Assembly: GCA_025094145.1 (NCBI GenBank)
Contig: JALLLS010000086.1
Coordinates: 81,259 to 145,258, forward strand
DNA: 64,000 bases
Source of the DNA: Spinellus fusiger
Taxonomy: Eukaryota; Mucoromycota; Mucoromycetes; Mucorales; Phycomycetaceae
Reading direction: 5' to 3'
Numbering within the stretch: the first letter of the stretch is position 1; the number at the start of each line of letters is the position of its first letter. Under the pieces are notes generated by a model. It worked only from the letters and a program-made list of their open reading frames with translations, was not told where the DNA came from and ran no database searches. This document shows, in pieces, positions 1 to 11,996 of the stretch. The position numbers were made by a program, and so were the translations under genes.

Positions 1-315
1 TACAATTGAATTTAATACTTGCCTGAATTTTAATAAAAATAAATATGTTCTTTTTTTTTTGCATAAAACTTTTATTCTTTCTAAATAGTGTTAAGCCAAC
101 ACAACATATCAGATACATTTTCAGAGACTCACACTTGTGGAGAATAGGATAAAGCAGAAGATGGAAGACCATTGGGCATTTATTACCTGTTGAAGGCTAG
201 ATTAAAATTGAATGTGATTGCAAATGTAATTGAGATGAAAAAACCTATACTTTAGAATAGTATCAAAAATATCAAAGAATAAATATTACTACTACATCCG
301 GAGAGTTATAGAAAA

Positions 316-356
<41 letters not shown>

Positions 357-1046
357 ACAGTGAGAGGGACCTTAGACGCTTGGAAAAAGTTATTAGAAGG
401 GGTCTATTTGCTTCATACAATCAACTGAGATTGGGAATATTGAAGTTTGAAGTTGATGTATGTAGAAATACACTTATCAGCTACTGCAATCAGTTAGAGT
501 CTGTATCTTTTTCTCCATCTCACAAGCCAGCCTTAATGAAAAACACAAAGAGAATCAGCTTTGTTGGGTAAGTGTGATAGCTGTCATACTGGGGTCTATG
601 CCAGATAATGGAAAGAGACACATCAAATTAGGGTACTTTGAGTACTGGCTTGTACAAATCCTTGAATTAAACTCAATTGAACACGTCTGATATGCATTGG
701 AAAGATTAATTCAAAAAAGAAGGGTATCTATTACCAATGTTGAATGTTTGGTCGGCTCCACTTGCAGAGGAGTGGGAGAGAGGGTTGGTATTGAACCTGC
801 ACAACAATAATTTCAAAGTATGACAGATAGATGTCAGGCAGCCATTGATGCCAAAGGAGGCCATACGAAATACTAACTATATTATTATTATTTCATTTTA
901 TATAATTAAAGATATTGAACTTTGGTATGCTTAAGTTTTGAGATTCTATATCAAATGTAAAGTGTTCTATTTAACGTTGAATATGTCCTATCTATTCTGT
1001 CCTAATATTCATATTCAAAAGTATTCAATTCAGTTGACTGTGACTG
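1..1046 (+). mobile_element. Tc1/mariner-like element, degenerate, cut by window edge (family T1)
   Basis: This region aligns along its length with the more complete copy at 59845-61190. Both share the ATTGAATTTAATACTT terminal motif (here at positions 5-20), the internal transposase stretch reading LGILKFEVDVCRNT (about 430-475), and the block at 596-870 that corresponds to the transposase C-terminus (a decayed SPDLNPIEHVW-type motif near 655-700). The 3' terminal repeat ends GACTG at 1046 and is followed by the TA expected of a Tc1 target duplication. The 5' end lies at or just outside the window. Stops and frameshifts interrupt the reading frame throughout, so it is a dead copy. Assignment to Tc1/mariner is secure from the TA/CAG ends and the transposase motifs. 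Confidence 0.85.
318..356. repeat. (CA)n-(TA)n microsatellite
   Basis: Alternating CA dinucleotides run directly into TA dinucleotides inside the degenerate Tc1 copy. It is simple-sequence expansion with no coding role. Confidence 0.9.
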
Positions 1047-1950
1047 TAGTAGTTATTCTTATGCTTTAGTGTGATGTCTGCAAGAAGTGTTATTTTTTTT
1101 CTTATTCTATCAAGTATATTTCTTTTTGTCTTGGCTGTCATTTCTATTTCTACCACATCTATTCCTGCACTGCATTCATAAACTCTTTTCTCCTTCTTAA
1201 ATACAGGCCTTTCACCTAGAATTAGACAGTTCAAAAGATCAAATTAGACTATTTGAAATTACAATATTCAATTCTACTGTAGATACAACTCCAAATGAGG
1301 TGTAGATGAAATCAGCCTAAAAGGTCAACACTTTATTCTTATGATAGATATACTTGTCCATTCTATAATCATTCTGATAATAAAAACGCTCAATTAAATA
1401 GAATGCATTGATAGGCTTCCTTTATGCAAGGACATACATCCAAGGCTATCTTTCATAAAACCTGTTTTTTTTTCTTTTTCAATGGCATATTAACGTACAG
1501 CTTTATTCTATTAGCATATTTACTGATAATAATATATCCAATGTGTCCTCCTTTTTCTTTGTTTTTGTACTTTATTTTACCTAATAATTTATATTGCCAT
1601 GTCAGATGAAGAGGAGGTATTAGAGGCAATTCAATAGAATATATCAATGTTTACATACTTTATTGTTCTTGATTATCTTTTATATAAGATGAAAAAAAAG
1701 TTCTTCTTTGTCAAGTGTCAAGGGAATAATGACTGTCAAAGTATTGGTGTCTACCCTCGGATGGAAGGAACACTAAGAGGTCCTTACTAAAAGAACTTGT
1801 TCATAATGGAAATAACTTTGTCACTTATACATTTGCCTTTTCAGAACTCTTTTATATAGAAGTTTTATATATATATAGCAAGTTCATGCATTCGGCCAAG
1901 GTGCGTTAGACACTAGAGAGAGTAGATGCTTATAATGAGGAGTACTGTTT

Positions 1951-2130
1951 ACTAGATATTTTAATATCTTTTTGCATGACAAGATCGAATAAGATACACT
2001 TCATTATTACTTTTTAGATAGTTTACTTGTATCATGGGTTTTCGTCAGTTAGTTAACCGAGGCTCCAGCGATCACTGGGGAGGAGTAGAATGGAGATGAA
2101 CCAGAAGGCTTGGACCTTTTATTAGTTCAT
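1951..2130 (+). repeat. Dispersed repeat R1, copy 1
   Basis: About 180 bp closely matches 59232-59410, with long shared runs such as AAGATACACTTCATTATTA and CCAGAAGGCTTGGACCTTT. It contains an imperfect version of a 14-bp palindrome (CCAGYGATCACTGG). There is no open frame, no obvious terminal inverted repeat and no tRNA-like B box. It could be a SINE or MITE fragment. Confidence 0.7.
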
Positions 2131-2695
2131 AGAAATAGATAGAAATATAATAATAATAAAGAAATAGATAGCCTTTAATAATAACATTGAATAGTATCAG
2201 TTACTATTTGTCATACGTTAACATGGTTATGCTATATAAACTCCAAGTGACCTGGCTCAATGTTAGCCTATACTCTGTACTGATAAAAGAGCTTTCCAAA
2301 TAAATGTAAGTGAATGGAATCATTTCTGTACATTAGTCTGAAGCAGTAGTGTTTTAGTGTGCTTCTCTTAACATTTTGGCCATTGACTAAGCATGTATTT
2401 ATATTCCAAACTAACTGTCCTGTATATATATATATATATAAGAAGTATATAGCTCATAGGATTATATGACTGATTCATCTCCCTCATTCTTTACAGTAAG
2501 CTATCATTTATTCGTCATATCACAATGTCACTACCTTCTGTCTTGTATCCATCATTCTTTAGATAGTTAAGATGAATTTTGTGCAAATGACCCTACTTAG
2601 AACAGCTTGTATATCTATTTTGAAGATGGTTCACTCAAATAATGCTATTGGGTCTATAATTAGGATGAACCTACTTGTTCAAGAAAGTGTTAATA

Positions 2696-3240
2696 CAGCC
2701 ACACTCAATTGAGTTGAATACTTGTGAAAATAAATATCAGGACAAAATAGATAGGCCATGTTCAACATTAAATAAAACACTACATTTGATTTAGAAGCTT
2801 CATACTTAAGCTCAACAAAGCTTAATATCTTTAATTATAGAAAATAGAATAATAATACAGTTAATATTCTGTATGGCCTCCTTTAGCATCAATGACAGCC
2901 TGGCATATGTCTGTCATACTCTGAACTCATCGTTGTGCAAGTTCAACACTAACTTTCTACATTGATAATAGATACCCTTCTTTCTTCAATTCATATTTCC
3001 AAGGCGTATCAGACATGTTCAATTGAGTTCAAGTCAGGGATTTGTGCAGGCTAGTCATCAAAGAACCCTAATTTGATGTGTCTCTTTTCACCATCTAGCA
3101 TAGGCCCCAGTAGGACAGCTAGCACTGTTTTATTGTAACAGAAACTTGCTGTCTTCTTTCTGATACAATTTCATGAGCCAAGGATGGAACTCACTAACTA
3201 AAACAATGATGTATTCGTCTTGGTTTACAGTAATTATATA
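2696..3240 (-). mobile_element. Tc1/mariner-like relic, family T1, 3' half only
   Basis: Read on the minus strand, this matches the 3' half of the family T1 copy at 59845-61190. The terminal repeat begins CAGCCACACTCAATTGAG at 2696, preceded by TA. The C-terminal transposase region follows (equivalent of 60720-61015), and similarity fades near 3215-3240 at the region equivalent to GTVNQDEY. The 5' half is missing and the frame is broken, so it is an inactive fragment. Confidence 0.8.
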
Positions 3241-3887
3241 ATTTAATTCCTTATTCATCTAATCAATGAACAGATGCTCAGAAAAGGGCTCTATTTACTA
3301 CGACACCAAGTCAAGTCTATGGCAATATTTGTACGCGCTTTACATGTTGGCAAAAGATATTTAAAGAAACATAAATAGATCAAATCGTTCAACTATCTAA
3401 CACTGAGAGAAGGCTTTTTATCCCTTGTTCTATGAGAATAGATACCATGATGTTGAACTATCACATTGAAAAGAAAGAAAAACAAGAAAAACAGGAGTCT
3501 TACTGAACATATCTATTGATCGCTTATACACCATTATGACTTTTTATCAACATAGGAATTGCAACATATAATTTATCTTTCTGAGTTGTCTAATTTTAGG
3601 TGAAAGACTTGTAACAAAAGTCCAGCTGTATCTGTAAAAGAAAAGAAATCAAGGAAAGGCCTTTCTTCTAGTGCATTTTCTCTGTATCTGTTCCTATATC
3701 CATGCTCTTGTGTAGTGTTACATCCTATCTATTCTATTTCTAGAGAAGAGAAAAGAAGAGAAAGAAGAGAAAAGAAGAGCACTACATTTCTTATTGACTA
3801 GTTCCATTCTTTTTGTTATAGATAAACTTCATAATAAATCATTACGCTTTATTTTCAAACTAAACTTGGCTTATTGCATCACTCTGC

Positions 3888-5209
3888 TTATCCATAGTGT
3901 GCATTCACTTCACGTGTATAATACTGGTCTGCTGCCTGTTCTGCCTCACGCGTCGCCTGTTCTTTGTCACGGCTACTCCATTGATGCTCCTCAGCAAACT
4001 TTACCATCTGAGCAGCCACAATCCCAGCAATTGCCTTTTTAGCAAATTGGTGGTTGACGGGGGTTCCCTGTGATTCCTGGTGTCGGATATATGCCTTTAC
4101 TGCCTCATATCCTGCAGCACCAGCAATGACTTGGTGAGAAAGGTGGGCTTTACGTTCAGTGTACACTTGTCGATGGGCCTCAGATGCTGATAGGAGATGG
4201 GGCCCACACACACATACCATGGAGTAGAAACAGAAGAGATGAGAGCAAAGAGTGAGTAAAGCAGGTCAAATGTCTCTTGGGGTGTCTTTACCTTGTTCAT
4301 AAGGTAATACAGATGCGCTACTGTAGCGAGAGTTCTGATCATCAGGAGGACCATAGCCACCGTAGTTTCCCTGTGGCTGTCCTTGTTGGTAGTATCCTTG
4401 TCCTTGTCCTTGCTGAGGGTATCCTTGTCCCTGTCCTTGCTGATAATGAGCAGGCATTGGATAGGCAGAAAGAGCCTCTTGAGGTGTCTGTTGTGCATAG
4501 TTTCCATAAGGAACAATCGACCATCTTTGGTTGATAGTGTCGCTCTCTTTGCGCTCATACAAGATGACTTTTGTACCGTCCTTGGTTCGTCCACCCTTCA
4601 TAATGAACACACGTGTATAAGTATGAGTAACATCTTCCCCCTTCCTCCCTCTCTATGCCATGTACCCTTTCTTACCTTGATATCCAAGACAAGACGAGGA
4701 TCAGCTAAGATGTAAATAAACCCATCACGGTACCCCCATCTCTGGTTGTGTGCCCTGTAGAGATGTAGATTAGGGCACAGATAGATTGCTAGAGTACAAT
4801 GACTCTGCTTACATTGTCATTTTACGGTCATATTGCACCAAGGGCTTATCAGATGAAAGATCACCTCCTCTTACATCCATGACTAGAGTCATTCGTACAT
4901 TAGGGTTTTGCTCTTATTACATCACTTACCTAAGTTACTCTTCTTATTCACAAGAAATCCATCTTCATATCTCCACAACTAACCCAGTACGTGTCAACAA
5001 AACATTATAGTCATACACACACACACCCCTTTTTGCTTTCTTTTTTATTCTTTCATTTTTTCATTTACCTGATTATCATTGTCTTCTGATTTAAGTGGCC
5101 ATATAATAAGAGCAGCGTCTGGTTCTACTGCACCATTGTACACATCCAAGCAAGACTCAACTGCCTGTGACTTGATATAAAAGTAGCCATTCAAAGGAAA
5201 ACCCGACAT
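3888..5209 (-). CDS. Beta-trefoil (ricin-B-like) domain protein with C-terminal CipC/DUF3759-like domain
   Basis: The gene has about five exons. Exon 1 (5069-5209, 47 codons) begins MSGFPLNGYFYIKSQ, followed by LDVYNGA. Later exons give the repeated W-x-Y/D motifs typical of beta-trefoil lectins (NQLW..EDGF, NQRWGYRDGF, NQRW) at about 4560-5010. A Gln/Gly/Tyr-rich linker (PQQGQGQG-type repeats, about 4370-4450) leads to a C-terminal domain with LSHQVIAGAAGYEAVKAY and AKKAIAGIVAAQMVKF (about 3890-4190), which resembles the DUF3759/CipC family of fungal stress-induced proteins. The final intron joins EQ to ASEAH. The ligand is unknown; a cytosolic carbohydrate- or lipid-binding stress protein is a guess. 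The domain calls are good, the function is not known. Confidence 0.75.
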
Positions 5210-5345
5210 TGGACAATAGCAAAAGAAAAATAGAAAGCAATGGAAAGAGAGTGGAGACAGAAAAAAAAAGGGAGGACTTATTTATACACAAATGTACACA
5301 CAGACAATGCCGTCAAGTGACACTCTTTCTTTAGTGAATTCAATG

Positions 5346-7493
5346 CTACATCATAACAGACTTCTTTAGTTGTTCTGTTTCTTCTTGGTCGAGATAGAGC
5401 AGCTTGGCAATGACAGGCACCATAGGCTATAAGTACAAGTCAGCCCACACCATAGTCTTCCTTGGATTTACCACTGTAAAGAGTAGTCTTTATCATTACT
5501 TGTTTATTCTCCGTCTGCATGAACTTCAGTAGTACGTTCTTAAGGTATTCTGGGATCATATTCTGGCGTTTATCAAAGGCATCGAGACGCCTAAGTGTAA
5601 GCTAGATGAGCCAGCAGAAGAAGAACAGAAGAATGGAGTAATAAGTAGTAGAGAATAGAGCAATAGAATATGAAATATGAAATAATAAACACTGTACCTT
5701 ATTTCATCCTTGAGATGCTTACGGTAGAAATAATGACATGAGGAAACAACCTATGCACAACAACTTACCTTTTCCTGGATCCTTAGAACAGCCACCTTCT
5801 CATCACTTTCTGCCAACATCTCACCCATTCTCTTTAGCTGTTGTTTTGTATCTACTTCCTCCTCCTGCTTCTTCATAAAAGGAGAGAGAAGTTGGCTCAT
5901 GGAGGCTAATGATCGTAATATATAAATAAATAAATAAAAGAAAGAGGTTATTCTAGTGCAGCAAAACACACTCTGTTGATGGTAGAGTGGATCCACCCAC
6001 CATAAAGATCCTGTTGCTGCTCTTCTACCTTTCCTGGTGGTGTTGGGTTGGAGTCCATTTGTTCTTTTTGCTTTAGTGCCTCTCTTAACTGTGTATTTTC
6101 ATTCTCTAGTCTCTCCATAATAGACTCTAAAGCTTCTCTTTCCTGATAAGAAAAGGTGGCCACTCTCTCTTCAACAGGTCCATTGTCTGCAGTGCTTACT
6201 TTTGCAGTGCTTGCAGTGGAGGTGCTTACAGTAGCCATGGGAGAAGCAGTTGGCACACTCCAATGCACAGGCCCTTATAGACACATTTGCCATCTATCAT
6301 GAGTCCACCTTGTTCCCTCTTCTTGTAAGCCACAACTCACTCTGCTTCAGTGCCACCATCTCTTGTTGGGACTGTTCTAGCTGCTGTTCTAGCACATGGA
6401 GTGCATGTGTTTTCTTTTCTAGTGACTCTAATAAAGTCTTCTGCCGTGTCTCTACCCATTCCAATGTTCTAATCCGCTCCAATGCCTGTAGTAGATCCTG
6501 CTGTACGAATTCTGCCTGTCTTTCTTGCTCTATTCTTTCTAAATTGTATTCACTATCCACACAGGTAATAGCAGATCAGTCAAAAGGTGGCCTTTTTTCT
6601 TCTTCTTTCTTTCTATAGACCACCCCCTCCTCGCTTTCCTTACGCCTTTTCCAGAGTCAATTGCTTAACTGTCTGCTCCAATTCTCCCAGTTTCCCATTG
6701 TCTGTGGGTGTACTCTGCAGTAACTGATGTGCTCTTTTCTTATAGGTCTCATAGTCTGTCTGTGTTTGTGCATACTGAATTTCTAATTGATGTAGGCTTG
6801 CTTCCTACACTGTCCCTTTTAGTTTCCAAAAGAGCAGTTTCCAAAAGAGTAGTCTCCAAAAGAGTAGTCTCTACCAAGGTGTTATTGCTTACCAGTTGCC
6901 GGATATGAGTAACATGCACTGCATTGCGACTGCTCTCTTTGTTGGTGCTATCCTGCAAGGCCACTACACACATAGTATCAGCACTCTTCTCCCTCCCTTT
7001 TATGTCTGCATTACATTTATAGGCTTCTGCCTCTGTCTTATACTCTTCAAATGCAGCACTGTTGTGTGCATAGGATTCCTTCACTGTCTGCAGTTCAACA
7101 TCCTTGGCTGCAATCGACGCACGGTAACCATCAAGGCTCTTTGTTGCCTGGGCAAAGATATCTTACCAACATGTAAGTAGACAGGCCCATGTACACATGC
7201 ATTCTTCTTCTTTGGAGAGGAAGAATACTTTTTCTTAAGAAAACAAGTGTCCTACCTCTCATCTTCTTTATCTTTTCTTGGTGCTCTACTGCAGGTGGGT
7301 TTCAAGAGAAGACATAGTTCTAGTGCCCATCACTCTCTCCAGCCATAGACTTACAAGTACGTGCATTGAGTGTCTCCTTTAGCCGTTGTACTTCCATTGT
7401 CTTGGCTGACAGTTGGAACTGGAGGTCCTTCATTTGTTCCTTCCACTGAAACTCATGGGTTGTCTGTGGTGCTGTGTGGGTTGAGTCTGCCAT
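5346..7493 (-). CDS. GRIP-domain golgin (Imh1-like coiled-coil Golgi protein)
   Basis: The gene has many exons and starts MADSTHTAPQ (ATG at 7491-7493). The exons encode long Glu/Gln/Leu-rich coiled coils, for example LEKKTHALHVLEQQLEQSQQ (about 6340-6410) and ERLENENTQLREALKQKEQ (about 6060-6120). The C-terminus reads MIPEYLKNVLLKFMQTENKQ, then MVPVIAKLLYLDQEETEQLK, ending with TAG at 5346-5348. That matches a GRIP domain, including the Tyr that contacts Arl1 in known golgins. The expected role is tethering transport vesicles at the trans-Golgi through Arl1. Exon limits in the coiled-coil part are approximate. Confidence 0.85.
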
Positions 7494-7560
7494 GAACTGA
7501 ACTGAACTGAACTGAGCTGAACTGAACTGAACTGAACTGAGCTGAACTGAGCTGAACTGG
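7494..7560. repeat. Pentanucleotide (AACTG)n tract abutting the golgin start codon
   Basis: About 13 copies of a 5-bp unit (AACTG with some AGCTG variants) begin immediately upstream of the golgin ATG. It would lie in the 5' UTR or core promoter. Confidence 0.9.
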
Positions 7561-7755
7561 ACCAAGAAGGAGGATGGCAAGCAAGACAAGTGCCTGGGTG
7601 TCCTATTTATGCAGTAATACTCCGACATCAGCCACAAACTCTCCTTAACATTGAAAGGAAGATCTGTGGATAATAATAATTTATTATTCCATCACTAAAC
7701 AAAGTCTTTATTCTTCCTGTTCTTGTTCCTGCCACTGTCGGACTGCACTTTACTC

Positions 7756-8450
7756 ATGACAAGCACAGATAATATTTGGATTGCTGCTGGTAATGGTCCA
7801 GGGTATTTCATCACTGACACTGTATAGGGGATGGCCAGTGGGAGAGAGTCAAGGTAAAAGCCTTTCTTTTCTTTTCTTTTCTCTTTATTAACACACGAGA
7901 TAAAGGAATTAGTAGAGCAGGGTGTTTCTGTAGACAGCCAAGACGAGACCGGCTACACTCCTCTGTAAGTACTAAACACAGCCCACCAACATGGACTTAG
8001 TCCTGCCCCTCTCAAAGACACGCTGCTGTCTCGTATGAACAGACACAGGTGGTCAACTACCTCCTTGCCTGTCAATGTAACATCAATCTCGGCGATAATG
8101 ACCAGGACACTCCTCTGTATGTTGCAGAGACAGTGGCCATGGCAAGTCTCTTGGTGGACCATGGGGCTCTTCCCACACACACCAACAACGAGGGCATAAC
8201 ACCTGCTGTCCATGCCCTGATGGAGGGATGGCAGGAGGTGGCAGAGTACCTGCAGTCTATTACGCAAGAGGACCTTCCTCCCATGCAACAAGACACAGCC
8301 GTTGATCCCAGTGACTTGGAGCAGGACGACCCTCGTCTCCAGGCTGTCATGGAGCGTGTGACTGCCATGGAAGACATGCAAGATGAAGACGCATTGCGCC
8401 AAGTAGTCACAGACCTCCTTTTAGAGGAGATCAGGAAAAGTGCACAGTAG
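7756..8450 (+). CDS. Small ankyrin-repeat protein
   Basis: The exons read by eye are 7756-7789, 7828-7853, 7900-7964 and about 8020-8450. Splicing gives MTSTDNIWIAAGDGQWERVK, then IKELVEQGVSVDSQDETGYT, then PLHAAVSYEQTQVVNYLL. These are canonical ankyrin repeats (G.TPLH.A, VV..LL), followed by another (DNDQDTPLYVAE..ASLLVDHGA). The C-terminal third is acidic and helical (DLEQDDPRLQAVMERVTAME). It resembles short cytosolic fungal ankyrin proteins of the Yar1 type, but orthology is not shown. It diverges from the golgin gene with about 260 bp between start codons. Confidence 0.8.
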
Positions 8451-8532
8451 TTAATAGAATACATAATTAAAGTTCCGCTGTGTAAATAGACAGTTCAACC
8501 AAGTTTCTTTTTGCTGTTGTGTAAATATTCCC

Positions 8533-9140
8533 ATGGACAAATATCAGGTAGGCATGAGCAGTGGGGCTTATGGCAGGAGTATTTATCATCAGTATAGAAA
8601 ATAGAAAAGTTGGGTGAAGGTAATCTCCATGAACAGAGAAAGAGAGAGAGAGAGAAAGAGAGTGTGTAGGGTTGCTCATGGTATTCCAAGGCACCTATGG
8701 CATTGTCTACAAGGCACAAAACAGAGAGACCAATGAGGTTGTAGCACTGAAGCGCATTCGTTTGGACAACGAGGAAGAAGGAGTAAGCAAACCACTCTTT
8801 TTATTATGTGTTTGAGTGGGTGGGACTGATACATCCAAGGTGCCATGTACTGCCATTAGAGAGATATCGCTTCTCAAGGAGCTCAAGTACCATAACATTG
8901 TTAGGTAAGCCCCTTGATAGCTACAGGCACACACATATCCACCCAGAGCCCTATGAACATACGCTTTATGTCTTTTGTTATGTTTCCGTACACCTCCATC
9001 GATATACGCTTACACTAGACTATATGACGTCCTGCATACCGAAAAGAAACTGACACTGGTGTTTGAGTATCTGGATTCTGACCTTAAGAAATTCCTAGAC
9101 TCCTATGGTGGAGATATCGACACACTCACTATCAAGGTAC

Positions 9141-9179
<39 letters not shown>

Positions 9180-10416
9180 AACACAGAAGAACAGCAACTG
9201 ATGTACCAATTGCTCAAAGGCATTGCGTTTTGTCATGAGAATAAGGTTTTACATAGAGTAAGTAGAAAGGGGGCCATGCGATAAGAGTCATTGATACTGT
9301 GTGATAGGATCTGAAGCCCCAGAATCTGTTGATCAACAAGGTAAGTGCTGTTCTTTTGTTTTTTTTATTATTATTTGATAAAGAACAGCATCTTATCTAT
9401 TTTATGATTAGAAAGGAGAACTCAAGTTGGGTGATTTTGGATTGGCAAGGGCCTTTGGTATTCCTGTCCGTAGTTACTCCCATGAAGTAAGTGTCTTGAG
9501 GAGGTGTTCTCTCTCTCTATACATATCTATACATATCTATACATATCTATACATATCTATACATACATACATACATACATATAAAAGAGAAAGAGACACT
9601 GACAAGGAGGCACCCTAGGTAGTGACACTGTGGTACCGTGCGCCTGATGTGCTAATGGGATCTCGACAATACTCTACCTCCATTGATCTTTGGTCTGCTG
9701 GATGTATTTTTGCAGGTAACTTGGAAAGAAGAGGCATGGGTTGGTTAATACACCCGTGGACTAGAAATGGCGTCAGGTCGACCTTTGTTTCCTGGCAGTT
9801 CCATCCCTGACCAGCTCCAGCGTATTTTCAAATATCCTTTTTTTCTTTCTTCTTCTTATCTATAGGTTACTTTATAAAAAGAAATAGAGAAAAGTAGAGA
9901 GAGTATATGTGCAGACCAAGAGAAAGACAACCGGCCTCTTTTATTACACCCTTGATTCCATTTGAACAGTATTAGGCACACCTACGGAAGAGACCTGGCC
10001 AGAAGTCTCTCGATTGCCTGAATACAAGGTAATCCTTACGATGAAAATAAAAAAAAGAAATATAACCCTGTAGCGTGATTTTGAATTGTTTGCTCGGATA
10101 CCCCTTGAGACGCTACTGCCCAAGCTAGATGCTCCCGGTATTGACTTACTAAAGGCAAGGATAGACTCCATCTATAAAGAGAAGAAAAGAGAAGAGAAGA
10201 GAGAAAATGCTTATTTCTTCTATAGAAATTGCTTGAGTATCCTCCCAAGAAACGTGTTACAGCCAACGACGCATTGCAGCGTAAGTGATAACATACCCTC
10301 TCCTGTTTCTTTTCTTCTTCTTTCTTTCTTTCTAAAGAAGATGACTTTTTTCATATTTTATTATAGATCCTTATTTTGATGAACTGAGAAAGAAGGAAAC
10401 ACCTTCTGAAAACTAA
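8533..10416 (+). CDS. PHO85: Cyclin-dependent kinase, Cdk5/Pho85 type
   Basis: About ten exons, the first two tiny: 8533-8547 (MDKYQ) and 8598-8619 (KIEKLGEG). The protein has the glycine loop [11 protein letters not shown], the VALKRI lysine, the cyclin-contact helix [14 protein letters not shown] (about 8843-8885), [22 protein letters not shown] and [15 protein letters not shown]. It ends KKETPSEN with TAA at 10414-10416. [22 protein letters not shown] and the [14 protein letters not shown] region match Cdk5/Pho85 rather than Cdk1. The expected role is nutrient and cell-polarity signalling with a Pcl-type cyclin. Introns contain a (GT)n tract at about 9142-9176 and a (TATACATATC)n tract at about 9520-9582. 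Orthology to Pho85 is confident; the symbol follows yeast. Confidence 0.88.
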
Positions 10417-10421
10417 ACATA

Positions 10422-11782
10422 TCAGGAGGAATCAGAGGCCATGAGGGAATAGACATAATCCGCAATAGCAAGAGAAGATGTTAATCCAGGACTCTCTATG
10501 CCCATGAGCGTAAAGACATTAGGAAACCCATGGTCTACTTCTTCTTGAATAATAAAGTCTCGGAATAGATCTCCTTTTCTTGCTAGTTTGGGGCTAGAGA
10601 GAGAGAGAGAGAAATTCAATACACTACATTTGACTAGTTTCAACACTTCTTTTCCTACTGTCTCCACTTACCGAATACCACAAGTACTGAGGTGGAGTTT
10701 GGAAGGATCCATGGTAGGCCAGTACCGGTGGATGGCTTGTGTGAATTCCGCATGCAAGCGTCGATCTTCCTGTGGTAAACTATAGTCCAATGAATCCACA
10801 TACTCAACATTAGGTCCGAATTTCATTTGCCCTGCCATGTCCAGTGTAAGATGAGTGCCAAGCCCAGCCAAGTGGGGGTCAGGGCAGGGATACACAAGAT
10901 GTTTGAATACTGGTAGACCATGGTACGCATAATAATACCCCTTGGCATAATACAAAGCATAGTGACCGGGCATAAGAAAGTCACTGACGGTGGCGGCGTG
11001 AAGTCCAGCAGCATTGAAGAGGCGGCGACAGACCACTGTGTCCTTTCCAGTGGGTGTAGCCAATGTCAGTTTGTATTCTTTCTCTACACGCTGTATAGAC
11101 TCTACACGTGTGGACAGTGCGATGTGGCCTTGTTGTTCTTCAATGGTCTGAACAAAGTACTGCATAAGAGCATGGCTGTCAATGATGGCTGTAGAGGGAG
11201 AGACCAGGACAGAATGACAGGCAGCAAGGGCTGGTTCTTGGTGCTGTGCTTCTTTAGGAGACAGAAAGTAGGTTTCTACACCTGATGCATTTGCTTTTTC
11301 ATGGAGAGAGCAGAGATAGTGGTGTTGGCTGTGGGATTGGGCTACAATCCATTTGCCTATGCGTTGATGGGGAATAGTGTGCCGGGTTGCCAAGGCATAC
11401 AATTGACGATTGCCCTGTCTACAGAGTGTGGTTTTGAGACTGTTGGAAGGATAGTAAAGGCCCGCATGGATGACTTCACTATTCCGAGAACTAAGATGTC
11501 CCTCTCCCAATGATGAGTGTATTGTTGATAGTAGCAGTAGGAATAATAGCTGTACGAGTAATAATAAACAGATGTTCACAATCTCTACCTCGTTTCTTCT
11601 CCTACACCACTGTTCTTTTCTACAACCACAGTAGTTTCAGCAGGTAATTCTCGCGTCAATTTCTCTGCCAATGCTAGCCCAACCACTCCACCTCCTACCA
11701 CCACATTATCAACACGTGTACTGGCGTATCTCTTGCCCAATGAGAAAACACAAGAAACACGTTGAGAAAACACACTCTGCAT
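10422..11782 (-). CDS. L2HGDH: L-2-hydroxyglutarate dehydrogenase (FAD-dependent, mitochondrial)
   Basis: Three exons, starting MQSVFSQRVSCVFSLGKRYAS, a basic, mitochondrial-type leader. Next comes the dinucleotide-binding motif VVGGGVVGLALAEKL, then SSRNSEVIHAGLYYP, STAIIDSHALMQYF and FNAAGLHA. The last exon reads PKLARKGDLFRDFIIQEE and MGIESPGLTSSLAIADYV. These are family hallmarks of L2HGDH (DAO superfamily). The enzyme oxidises L-2-hydroxyglutarate to 2-oxoglutarate. TGA lies at 10422-10424, only five bases beyond the kinase stop on the other strand, so the 3' UTRs must overlap. Confidence 0.9.
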
Positions 11783-11996
11783 TATTCCAGAACTCTAAAA
11801 AAAACAAATTGAACAAATTGAACAAGGGAAATTTACTTCCATTTTATTTAGTGTTTGCTGAGTCATTTCACTAATAGATCACCGACTAGAGGCTTCTGTG
11901 TACATTGGTTCTGCCTCAAGATAGTAAGAACAAAACAAAACAAAACAGAAAGTAAAGAAAGCAAAGAAAAAAGAAAAGTATATCTACAGACAGAGT

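Larger units (their letters stand above)
1047..3887. other. Gene-poor AT-rich stretch with repeat relics
   Basis: No credible gene is seen. The stretch holds a dispersed repeat (1951-2130) and an inverted Tc1 relic (2696-3240), both listed separately, a short (TA)n tract at 2424-2440, and otherwise AT-rich DNA. The short open frames here have no recognisable motifs and overlap each other in different frames. Confidence 0.6.

Noticed and set aside
2046..2120. R1 repeat considered as a tRNA-derived SINE
   Set aside because: No A-box/B-box promoter pair and no cloverleaf could be drawn.
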